Position numbers and translations under genes: made by a program. A stretch of DNA of 64,000 nucleotides from VRUE01 sp963702035. GTDB taxonomy: Bacteria > Actinomycetota > Thermoleophilia > Solirubrobacterales > 70-9. A model generated the notes under the pieces. The model was not told the origin of the DNA. It worked only from the letters and a program-made list of their open reading frames with translations, and ran no database searches. The stretch lies in NCBI GenBank assembly GCA_963702035.1, contig OY969700.1, positions 1,426,001 through 1,490,000 on the forward strand. The letters run 5' to 3'. Below are positions 7,907-16,000 of the stretch, piece by piece. Numbering within the stretch: position 1 is the first letter of the stretch; each line of letters begins with the position of its first letter.

Positions 7907-8185
7907 TCAGCCCGTCGCCAGGTACTGGCGCAGCGCTTTGCGGATCACCGCGGAGGTTGCTTCGTGGTCGTGCATCGCGCGACGGTCAAGAGCCTCCCGT
8001 AGCTCAGGATCGAGGCGCACGGACTCCACCTTGGCCGGAGCCGAGCCGATCGTTGGCCGGCCGGGTCGGCGCTTCAACGTCTCCTCAACGTCGTACCCGG
8101 CCTCGGCCTTCTTGGCGAGTCGGTCGATCAGGTCGTCGGTGATCGGCTTGCCGCTGGCGGTCTTGCCGTAGTTTTTTTTCGCCAT
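7907..8185 (-). CDS. Ribbon-helix-helix antitoxin of a BrnTA-like module
   Basis: A 92-residue protein (ATG at 8185, 2 bp after the toxin stop; a TTG at 8191 is a weaker option). The C-terminal half VESVRLDPELREALDRRAM followed by ATSAVIRKALRQYL is a ribbon-helix-helix DNA-binding domain; the N-terminal half is basic and polar and carries the RPGRPT motif often seen in such antitoxins. Codons 2-5 contain a run of eight A on the coding strand, a possible slippery site. Toxin-first order is typical of BrnT-BrnA. Confidence 0.7.
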   Translation of the reverse strand: MAKKNYGKTASGKPITDDLIDRLAKKAEAGYDVEETLKRRPGRPTIGSAPAKVESVRLDPELREALDRRAMHDHEATSAVIRKALRQYLATG

Positions 8186-8187
8186 CT

Positions 8188-8424
8188 TCAATCTCCCGGG
8201 AGTAGTCGCCGGTATTTCGACCTCATCGTCATCGCGTGGATCACCAACTCCGAACCATCCTTGCCAACGAGCGTGACCACCTCGAGCAGTTCGGCGTTTC
8301 GCGCGGGCCCGAGATAGAGCCGCGTATCGTCGTCCTGGTCATCGATTGCCATCGCATTGTCGATCACGTGCTCGATGTCCTCCTCGTCAACTCCGTGCTT
8401 TCGCGCCGACGAATGGATCTCCAC
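8188..8424 (-). CDS. BrnT/RelE-fold-like toxin candidate
   Basis: A 78-residue protein with GTG start at 8424. HSSARKHGVDEEDIEHVIDN, then a strand DTRLYLGPARNAELLEVVTL, and VIHAMTMRSKYRRLL at the end give the strand pattern and the final R-x-x-y-R segment of BrnT-like small RNases. It is followed directly by an antitoxin-like gene. The identification is by pattern and gene order; the catalytic set is not certain. Confidence 0.6.
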   Translation of the reverse strand: MEIHSSARKHGVDEEDIEHVIDNAMAIDDQDDDTRLYLGPARNAELLEVVTLVGKDGSELVIHAMTMRSKYRRLLPGD

Positions 8425-8430
8425 CGGAGA

Positions 8431-8458
8431 ATTGTATTACGAAATCCTGCTAACGCAA
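8431..8458 (-). promoter_or_regulatory. Promoter of the BrnTA-like operon (leaderless)
   Basis: On the minus strand a -35 box TTGCGT (8458-8453), 16-bp spacer, and a -10 box TACAAT (8436-8431) place the transcription start at about 8424, the first base of the GTG start codon. A leaderless mRNA fits the lack of a ribosome-binding site. Confidence 0.6.
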
Positions 8459-8486
8459 CCGACTGGACCAACCTGCGCTCATTGAC

Positions 8487-8729
8487 TCACCCTGCGGCCA
8501 GGCTACGGGGCCTCGCTGAAAGGAAATCCCCAGCCACATTCCGGACTCGAGCGTCACCGACCCGCAGACTGTCGAGCAGCGCCAGGATCTCACCCAGGTC
8601 CGACCATTCCTCGACCGCCTTAGGTGCCGCGCGGTGCAGCGGCTTAACCGCCTGGCCCCGCACCCGCCCGTGGGCATAGGGCCATACCGGCGGCGGCTCT
8701 TCGCCGGAGGAGCTGATCGCGCCGTTCAT
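8487..8729 (-). CDS. Hypothetical small protein (80 aa), doubtful
   Basis: An open frame with a plausible amphipathic part, PKAVEEWSDLGEILALLDSL. It matches nothing I recognise, has no clear ribosome-binding site, and ends 62 bp before the toxin start. It may be a decayed gene. The following 8730-8952 holds no gene that I can support. Confidence 0.25.
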   Translation of the reverse strand: MNGAISSSGEEPPPVWPYAHGRVRGQAVKPLHRAAPKAVEEWSDLGEILALLDSLRVGDARVRNVAGDFLSARPRSLAAG

Positions 8730-8952
8730 TGAGTGTCGCCACTTGCAGTGGCCCCAGGGTCGAACATGTGGGAATTCCAGTCAACGTTGCAACAGATGAA
8801 GGCCCGATCCTAGTCACCCGAGGATTGGTGACCTGCTTCATCAGCGTGAGCCGACCAGGGGAGGCCCGTTTGCTCGGGCAAGAGGTTGCGACAGGTGGGG
8901 AGCTGCCCGGCTGGGTCTGACGGCGCCGAGAGTTCCTCGATCGCCGCGGCGA

Positions 8953-9591
8953 TCAGGCGGAGGCGGGTGCCGCGTCCTCGCCGTAGGCGGCGAGGACGAA
9001 CGCGGAGAGGCCGGGGAGCAGGTCGGGCGCCCGGTCGGCCTTGCCGTCGCGCAACGTGCGGTGCAGGATCCAGGCGACGCCGCCGACGACCGACTCCTCC
9101 ACCGGCTCGGCGGGGGCGAGGGCGCGCGGTGTGGCGTCGCGCAGCAGCGCCAGGAAACGCTCCATCGCCTCGCCGTGGAGCTGCGCCGAAGCAAGTGTGG
9201 CCCTGGGGGCCACGATCAGCCAGAGGTTGACGCGCTCGGGATGCTCGGCGAGCTCGGCGAGCAGCGCTCCCAGGCCAGCACCGACGCGTTCGGGCCAATC
9301 CGCTTCGACAGCGCAGGCCGCTTCGACCCGGGCGAGGGTGGAGCCGATCGCGTCCTCGATCGTGGCGAGCAGAAGCTGGTCCTTGCCGCCGAAGTTGTCA
9401 TAGAGGGTCTTGCGGGCAATCGCGGCGCGGGCGACGATGTCGGTTATCGAGGTCGCCTCGTAGCCCTGCGCGGCTATCAGCTCGGCAAGCGCGGAGAGGA
9501 GCCGGCGGCGCTTGTGCACGGCGACCAACTCGCGCGCTATCAGCGGCCGCGAGGAGGTCGAGCGTGTCTTTGAGGGGCCAGTGGTGGTCAT
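8953..9591 (-). CDS. TetR/AcrR-family transcriptional regulator
   Basis: A 212-residue protein. The N-terminal helix-turn-helix is clear: RRLLSALAELIAAQGYEATS, then ITDIVARAAIARKTLYDNFG with the family KTLYxxF motif, residues about 28-75. The ligand-binding domain follows and ends with VGGVAWILHRTLRDG. TetR proteins repress nearby genes until a small ligand binds. It is divergent from the HTH-less TetR-like gene at 9693; the shared 101-bp gap contains an inverted repeat GATTC-n10-GAATC at 9657-9676 that could be its operator. Confidence 0.88.
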   Translation of the reverse strand: MTTTGPSKTRSTSSRPLIARELVAVHKRRRLLSALAELIAAQGYEATSITDIVARAAIARKTLYDNFGGKDQLLLATIEDAIGSTLARVEAACAVEADWPERVGAGLGALLAELAEHPERVNLWLIVAPRATLASAQLHGEAMERFLALLRDATPRALAPAEPVEESVVGGVAWILHRTLRDGKADRAPDLLPGLSAFVLAAYGEDAAPASA

Positions 9592-9692
9592 GAAGCGAGG
9601 ATAACCGCGATTCCGCCGCCCCCCGGCAGGCCAGAAACCTCTCTAGTACCTTGTCGGATTCGCACCTGTCTGAATCGATCAGTGGGGGTTGA

Positions 9693-10217
9693 ATGGCGCG
9701 AGCGGTCGGAGAAATCGGCGATGTGACGCCCGGGGGAACCCGGAGGTGGGGAGAACGGAAACCAGCGGAGCAGCTGGAGCGGCGGCTGCGCGGGGCCGCC
9801 GCACGGGGGGGCGAGCGGCTGCGGGGGCAGGTGCGCGGAGCGCTGGTGGAGCTGTTGCGCCTGGCCGAGCAGGAGCCGGAGGTGCGGGCGCTGCTCGACG
9901 GCGGCCGAGGAAACGGTGAGGCGGCCGGGCGCGAACGGGAAGAGGCTATGGAGCGGCTCACGGCGTGCCTGGAAGAGCGCGTGGCGCGGCGGCCGGCAAC
10001 GGAGCGACCCCATTCCCCGCTTGCCGCGGCGGCCGCGGTCGGGGGCATCGAGAGGGTGCTGCAGGCCCGCTTGGGCGAGTACGGCGCGGGCGACGCGCAG
10101 GGGCTGCTGTCCGCGCTGCTCTACGTGGCCGTGCAGGCGCTGGAAGGGCCCGCGGCCGCGCGCGAGGCGCAGGCCGAAAGCGACGGCCGGGCGCCCCGCG
10201 AAGGCAGCAGCGCCTAG
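9693..10217 (+). CDS. TetR ligand-binding-domain-like protein without HTH
   Basis: A 174-residue protein from the ATG at 9693. The N-terminal part LRGAAARGGERLRGQVRGAL leads into LVELLRLAEQEPEVRALLD and later AAAAVGGIERVLQARLGEY, the same helical pattern as the C-terminal ligand-binding domain of TetR proteins in this genome, but no helix-turn-helix precedes it and none lies in another frame upstream. It is divergent from a complete TetR gene and its stop overlaps that of the next gene at a CTAG. It may sense a ligand or form heterodimers with an intact TetR. Confidence 0.6.
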   Translation: MARAVGEIGDVTPGGTRRWGERKPAEQLERRLRGAAARGGERLRGQVRGALVELLRLAEQEPEVRALLDGGRGNGEAAGREREEAMERLTACLEERVARRPATERPHSPLAAAAAVGGIERVLQARLGEYGAGDAQGLLSALLYVAVQALEGPAAAREAQAESDGRAPREGSSA

Positions 10218-10690
10218 GCGCCGGGCGGGTCGAAGGCGACCCGCTCGGCCTGCTCGCGACCGAGGTAGGGCGAGAGGAGCAGGGCTGTCAGCTCGGGCCC
10301 GAGCGCGGGCAGCAGGTCGGGCTCGCCGACGCGCAGCGGGCGCGAGACGATGAAGGCGGTGCCGCCGACGAGGCCCTCCTCGAGCACCCCCGGCAACAAC
10401 GCCGCGTCGACCCGCTCGCGGGCGGCGCGGAGCAGGTCCGCGAGACGAGCCAGCGTGGCTTCGTGGCGCAGCTGCGCTTTGCGCCCGACCGCGTAGGGCT
10501 CGAGCAGAAGAAGCTTCGCCGTGTCGGGCTCGGAGGCGAGGAAGGCGAGGGCAGACCTGGTCGCGAGGCGCACGCCGACGGGCCAGTCGGGCGCCTCCGC
10601 GCAGGCGGCTTCGATCAGGTCGAAGAGCCGTACCGCGGCGGCGCCGTAGCGGCTTGCGAAGTTCTCTGGATCCTGCTTGATCTTGCTCAT
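10214..10690 (-). CDS. TetR ligand-binding-domain-like protein without HTH
   Basis: From the ATG at 10690 the protein has 158 residues: FASRYGAAAVRLFDLIEAAC continues to EAPDWPVGVRLATRSALAFL and ends with GGTAFIVSRPLRVG and LLLSPYLGREQA, the full ligand-binding core of a TetR protein from helix 4 onward. The DNA-binding helices 1-3 are absent. The frame stays open upstream to 10804, but that part is promoter and leader and encodes no HTH. A TTGACA promoter with a palindrome in the spacer lies at 10775-10804. Convergent with the previous gene; the two stops share a CTAG. Confidence 0.65.
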   Translation of the reverse strand: MSKIKQDPENFASRYGAAAVRLFDLIEAACAEAPDWPVGVRLATRSALAFLASEPDTAKLLLLEPYAVGRKAQLRHEATLARLADLLRAARERVDAALLPGVLEEGLVGGTAFIVSRPLRVGEPDLLPALGPELTALLLSPYLGREQAERVAFDPPGA

Positions 10691-10774
10691 GCACGGTGTA
10701 AGAGATCGGGCGGGGGTCGATCGTGGGCAGCGAGCGGAACGTGGATCCTGTAGCAGCGGCTGGCACCCTGGCGG

Positions 10775-10804
10775 AGGATAAACAAACACGTTTGTAATTG
10801 TCAA
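10775..10804 (-). promoter_or_regulatory. TTGACA promoter with TetR-type palindromic operator in the spacer
   Basis: On the minus strand: TTGACA (10804-10799), 18-bp spacer, TATCCT (10780-10775). The spacer holds the palindrome ACAAACACGTTTGT (10782-10795; 6-bp arms). This layout is typical of TetR-repressed promoters. It points at the HTH-less gene starting at 10690, giving a leader of about 75 nt. Confidence 0.65.
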
Positions 10805-10987
10805 GGAACAACAGTGGTATGGCGCAGAGGAGCTCGCCGCCGGCCTGTCATCGGGGGCACCCAGTGAACCCGGGTGCTCAGCGACAAGAAGGCGAGGATC
10901 GAGGAGGCGGACGATCCGGAGCCGGCGGAGGATGATTCCAGGTGACCGAACGCCGACCGCATCGGGAGCTTCAGGCCGCGCCCGCCC

Positions 10988-13078
10988 CTATGGGTTGCAG
11001 CTCGCGAACGAGTCGATGCCGTCCAGCGCGCAGGTGTCGGTCCCCGAGCCACCGCCGCCGGTGTCGGCTTCGCCGTCTTTGGCTTCGATGTTGTCGTTGC
11101 CCGCCCGTGCCCAGAGCTGGTCTTTGCCCGCGCGCCCGAGCAGGTTGTTTTCGAACTTGTCGCCGTAGAGGATGTCGGCGTAGTTGGTGCCCTCGAGGTC
11201 GTCGATGCGACGCAGCGCGTCGAGGCTCCCCGAGGCGCAGGCGGGGCCGCCGGAGTAAGAGCTGCCCGCCGTGCCTTTGTATTCGCCTTCGCTTTCGAGG
11301 TCGGCCACGATGCCGGCGCCTTCTTCGTCCTTGGCCCAGGAGGCGCTGTTTTGCGCCGTACCATCGTCCGCCCCGGCTTCGGCGCCCTGCAGCGTGTCTC
11401 CCTGGCAAATCCCAGAGGAGAGCAGCAGGTCGTTGCCGTTGCCGCCTTCCAGGGTGTCGGAGCCTTCGTTGTTGAGCAGGGCGTCGTCGTAGCCGTAGGC
11501 CTTCTCGGTGTCGTTGCCCGCGCCGTTGCCGTTGACCAGCAGATCTTCGGTGTGGCCGGAACCGAGCACTTCGTCTGAGCCTTCGCCGCCGAGGAGGATC
11601 GGCGTGGTCGTCTCCCAGTAGCTTTCGGTGACGTTGAGGGCGAAGCGGTCATCGCCCGCCATCCCCGCCAGCACGATCGCGTCGAGGGGCTTTGGCAGGG
11701 TGCATTTGACTTTCGTCGCTTCGTAGGCGCAGTTTTCCGATGCCGCGTCGGCGCTGGTGTCGAATTGCGCCGATTCGCCTTCGGTGGCGAAGCTGACGTA
11801 GCCGCTGGCGCCTTCGAAGCCAAAGCTGGCGGTGACCCGGTCGGCTTTCGCGCTGCCGGTCAGGTAGAGCTCGTCGTAGCCGAGGTAGGAGGGCAGGGAG
11901 GTGGCCATGAAGCCGACCGAGATCTTCGACGTGTCGCGCTGGGTGACGCTTTCGCTCGAGCCCGAGCATCCGCTCTGGGTCTCGACGTCGGTCGCGCAAT
12001 GGTTCGTGCCGCCCTGGCCGTAGGCGGTGTCGGCGCCTTCGCCGCCGTCGATGTAGTCGCCGTCGGCGCCGCCGTAGAGGGTGTCGGCGCCGCCCTCGCC
12101 GTAGATCGCGTCGGCGCCGCCGCCGCCGTCGATCCGGTTTGCCCCCGAGGAGCCGTAGATCACGTCGGCGAAGGGGGAGCCGATCACGTTCTCGAAGCTC
12201 GAGACGGCGATCACGTCGTTGCCGCCGCCGTAGCGGGCGTTGTTGTCGCAGGCGGCGTATTCGGCCCCGCAGGCCGCGGTGCCGTCGAGGCGCACGTAGA
12301 CGCCGCGCTCTTCGCCGCCGCCTTCTCCCGGGAAGCCCGAGGGGCCGACTTCACCACCGAAGCCCGGCGTCACCGCGGTGGCGAAGCTGAGCGTGTCGGT
12401 GCCTTCGGCGCCGGTGTCTTCGATCGTGTCGATCGTGCCGTCGCCGCGCACCAGGTCGGAGCCCTGGTTGCCGTTGAGGTGATCGGCGCCGAGGCCGCCG
12501 GAGAGCAGGTCTTCGCCGGCGCCGCCGGAGATCAGCGACTCATCGCCGATCCCGCCGAAGAGCTGGTCGTTGCCGGAGTTGCCGTAGATGATGTCGTTGC
12601 CGCGCTGGCCGAAGATCTTGTCGTTGCCAGAGGAGCCGATCAGTTCCTGGGAGCCGATCCCCCCGTAGCAGGAGACTTTTTCTTTGCAGTGGACTTCTTT
12701 GAGGCTTATGGTGGCCGGGGGGCCGCCTGCGGCGCGCTGGTACTGGATCCCGGCGGGGGCGAGGGGTTCGGCGCTGACGCCGGTCTCGGTTTCGGGCAGT
12801 TCGCCGTAGATCACATCGTCGCCGGGGCCGCCGTTGACGACTTCGACGTTGGGGTTGGCGAAGATCGTGTCGTCGCCTTCGCCGCCGTAGACCGTGCGGA
12901 CCTCGGGCGAGGTGACGAGGATCCGCTCAGAGCAGGGGCTGCCGTGGACCGTCGAACCGTCGGCGCTCACCGTCGGGGCGCCCGAGCAGGCCGGGGCGGC
13001 CCCCGCGGTGGCGATCGAGGCCGCTCCGGCCAATGCCGCCAGGGCGGCGAATGCCGGAAGTCTTTTGCGCAACCGCAC
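10988..13078 (-). CDS. Secreted RTX-repeat (hemolysin-type calcium-binding) protein
   Basis: A 696-residue protein with GTG start at 13078, directly after the TAG of the upstream gene (zero spacing), so translation is coupled. A signal peptide covers about residues 1-27 (ends AGA). Glycine/aspartate nonapeptides GGxGxDxxx appear in three blocks: VYGGEGDDTIFAN near the N-terminus, GNDKIFGQRGNDIIYGNSGN and following blades around residues 140-220, and GGADAIYGEGGADTLYGG around 320-360. A last block lies at the C-terminus (GRAGKDQLWARAGNDNIEAK). These repeats fold into calcium-binding beta rolls outside the cell. It likely acts as a surface or matrix protein; no catalytic domain is seen. Confidence 0.85.
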   Translation of the reverse strand: MRLRKRLPAFAALAALAGAASIATAGAAPACSGAPTVSADGSTVHGSPCSERILVTSPEVRTVYGGEGDDTIFANPNVEVVNGGPGDDVIYGELPETETGVSAEPLAPAGIQYQRAAGGPPATISLKEVHCKEKVSCYGGIGSQELIGSSGNDKIFGQRGNDIIYGNSGNDQLFGGIGDESLISGGAGEDLLSGGLGADHLNGNQGSDLVRGDGTIDTIEDTGAEGTDTLSFATAVTPGFGGEVGPSGFPGEGGGEERGVYVRLDGTAACGAEYAACDNNARYGGGNDVIAVSSFENVIGSPFADVIYGSSGANRIDGGGGADAIYGEGGADTLYGGADGDYIDGGEGADTAYGQGGTNHCATDVETQSGCSGSSESVTQRDTSKISVGFMATSLPSYLGYDELYLTGSAKADRVTASFGFEGASGYVSFATEGESAQFDTSADAASENCAYEATKVKCTLPKPLDAIVLAGMAGDDRFALNVTESYWETTTPILLGGEGSDEVLGSGHTEDLLVNGNGAGNDTEKAYGYDDALLNNEGSDTLEGGNGNDLLLSSGICQGDTLQGAEAGADDGTAQNSASWAKDEEGAGIVADLESEGEYKGTAGSSYSGGPACASGSLDALRRIDDLEGTNYADILYGDKFENNLLGRAGKDQLWARAGNDNIEAKDGEADTGGGGSGTDTCALDGIDSFASCNP

Positions 13079-16000
13079 CTAGCCGATCCCCTGCCATTCC
13101 CACTGCTGGTTACCGCCCCAGTGACAGGACCACTGTTGGATCAGGGCTCCGTTTTTGACGCTGGCGCCCTCGACGTCCATGCACTTGTTGGAGTTCACCG
13201 AGATCCAGGCAAACCAGCCTTGGTTGGGACTAGCAAGTTCCTGGCTATGCCAGACCTGATTGAGGTGATTCTGCCAATCGGCGAAACAGTCCCATAGCTG
13301 TAACTTGGCGCCATCTTCCTGGCTGTAGTTGGTCACGTCCACGCATTTGCGATGATCGGAGTCGGGCCGAATGCGGAAATAGTCACTCCCCGGCGTGCCG
13401 ACCGGTTCGACCGAGTAGACCTGGCCGTCACCGGGGTTGGCCGGGCTGGCGCAGGTCCATTGCAGAAGCGCCGTGCCGTTTCCGGTCCCGCCTCCCGAGG
13501 TGCTGAGGCACTTTTGGGGGTTGCGGAACTTGAACCGGTAACCGTCGCCGACGTGGAATTTGTGGGTCCCCTCCGGTGAGCTCGACGCCGCCGTGTTGCC
13601 CGACCCGTTGTAGACCGCGATCGCTTCCCAGTCGCCGGTGCTGACACCGAAGTAGGGAAACGTGTATGCGCCGGCCGAGTTCAGGGTCGCTTCGGCCTGA
13701 CTGGTATAGACATACTGCGAGCCGTTCCACCTCTTGAAGTTGACGTAGACCTTCTGGCCACCGACCGCTTGCGGGGATTCGACCGTACCGTGGAACGTCT
13801 CATAGCCCGGGTGCCCGTTGAGCGTCTCATCGAGGGTGATGTAGGTGTGGGTCGGGACAGGATCGGCTTCAACCGATTCAAAGCCGAAGCTCTGTTGGGG
13901 AGCGCCGTTGCAGCTCCATTGCTGCAACAGAGCCCCATTGGCCGTGGACCCGCCGCTGATATCCAGGCACTTGCCGGAATGCTGGGCGATGTACTTGTCG
14001 TGAGAGGGGTCCGATTCAGAGGAAGGAACGCCTTCGAAGACCTGATTGGTCTGGCCCCAACCCAGGCACGTGTACTGTTGGATCGCGGCCCCGTCCGAGC
14101 CACTGGCGCCCGCGACGTCCAGGCACTTGGCCGAATTGCGGTTGACGAGCTCATACTGAACCGGGTTAGAAGGCGAGGGCACCAAGGTGAAGGCCTGGGC
14201 CTGCTGGGTATGTCCGTCGCCGCAGGGCTCCTGGTGGATCGACATTCCGTTTTCCGAGGAACCGTAGGAGACTTCCAGGCACTTGCCTGAGTGCTGGGCA
14301 ACCAGATGGTATGCGTTTTTGATCGTGAACATTTCCAGGCCAGTTTCAGAGTGTGGCACTTCGCTGTTGCCTTCGAAGACAACGTTGACCAGCCAGTCAC
14401 CCCGCCCGATTTTCCAGTTGGAGAGCGAGTAGTTGCTGTCGTAGAGCTCCACGTTGGTGGACTCTTCGTGGTTGAATTTGTATTCCCCGCCTTCTTTCTT
14501 CTTGAAGTTGATGTTGACCCAGGTATTGTTGAGCGGAGCTTCGGATTCGACGTGACCGGAGATGTTGATCCAGCCTGGTTCGCCGTTCAGCGTACGCACG
14601 CTGGCTGTCACCCCCGGCTTGGTTTTGAACTGGTGGCCTGGATCTTCTTGTTCGATCACGCCTTCTTCGTTTTTGACGGCTATCCGGTAATGGTAGGTCG
14701 TATCCGGCGCCAGCCCGGCGATCGGAGTCGCGCCTTCGACCTCTACGGCTTCTTCTTCACCTTCCCCTTCGACGTCTGGCCCCGCTTCGACCACATCCCA
14801 TTCGGTCGCGTTGGGATAGGAGGAAGACAGCGGCCCCGATCCCCATTCGGCTCGGGCCAGGTACTGTGCTCCTTCGGTTTTTATCTGAAAGGTGGGGGTT
14901 GCCTGGATCGCAGTCGGGTTGACGCTGGAGTCATGGGCAGTCTTGGGATCCGACCAATTGGATTTACCCTTTGGTGCGACTGCGGTGAAGCCCTTCCAGC
15001 CTTTGCGGTTTCCGCCGGTGCCTCTGCGCAAGCCGCTGTGATAGTCCCAACCAAGCAATTCGGCACCGTTACCCGGATCCCGGTAGTCCTGGATGTTGTA
15101 GTAGAAGGCATGCGCGATGTCGAGCTCTCTGCGCTTGTCCTTGATCATTTGGTAGGTCTTTTCGATCTCTTCTTTTTGGACATCTTCGGAAACGTGAGGG
15201 AAGACACTGTTATCGCCAGGTTCTCCATCTGGAACACGATTTTCGACCGGGAAGCCGAGCTCGGTGACCCAGATCTGCTTGTCTGACTCACCCATCGCCT
15301 TTAGCTTGTTGTGGATATCGCCGATGAAGTTCCGCACCTTTTGTGTGACTTCTTCGACCTGATTGGGCCCGGTCGGGGCATGGGGAGTGCTGCTTTGGCC
15401 GTCTACCTTGAAGACATAGGGGTGCAGGCTGACGGCGTCGTAGTCATCGCTGTGCCCCATTGCGGCGAGCTTCTGGTGCATCTGGCCGAGGAAGTTAACC
15501 GGCGAGAGGTGGCATTCGCCGCCATTGCAATTACTGGCCCCGAAGCCGAACAGCCCGGGAGTGAGGATGTGGATGCTTTCTTCGCCGGCCCCTTCCCTGA
15601 GGCCTTCTGCCACCTTGTGGAAGAATTCGGCGAATTTTTCGGCGCCGATCTTCTTGTAGGCGGCGGCTTCTGAGTTTTGGTCGATTTCTTGGGGACTGGG
15701 ATTTGGGAAAGGCGAATTGGTGGGCAGGTTGGGCTCGTTCCAGATCTCCCAGGCAACAGCAGGATGGCCCCCGCCGTTCCAGAAGCTTCCTCCGGGACCG
15801 TACCTGGCGACCCACCTCTTTGCGTCTGTCCTCCAGGCGTTCTGCTCGGTGGGATCGGTAGGCCATACACCGTCGCCAAGGTAGGGCAGCACCTTGATCC
15901 CGCGCTGGGAGGCATGGCGAAAGATCGATTCGTACTCGCTTTCAAAGCCGGGCTTCATCGCCAAGCGCAGCATGCGTGAACCGGACTTCTTGACGGCGGT

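Noticed and set aside
8644..8841. Minus-strand frame of 65 codons
   Set aside because: No recognisable domain or start context; overlaps the doubtful frame at 8487-8729.
11765..13297. Long plus-strand open frame opposite the RTX gene
   Set aside because: The opposite strand has ordered RTX nonapeptides; the plus frame yields only Val/Gly/Ala-rich sequence without domains.
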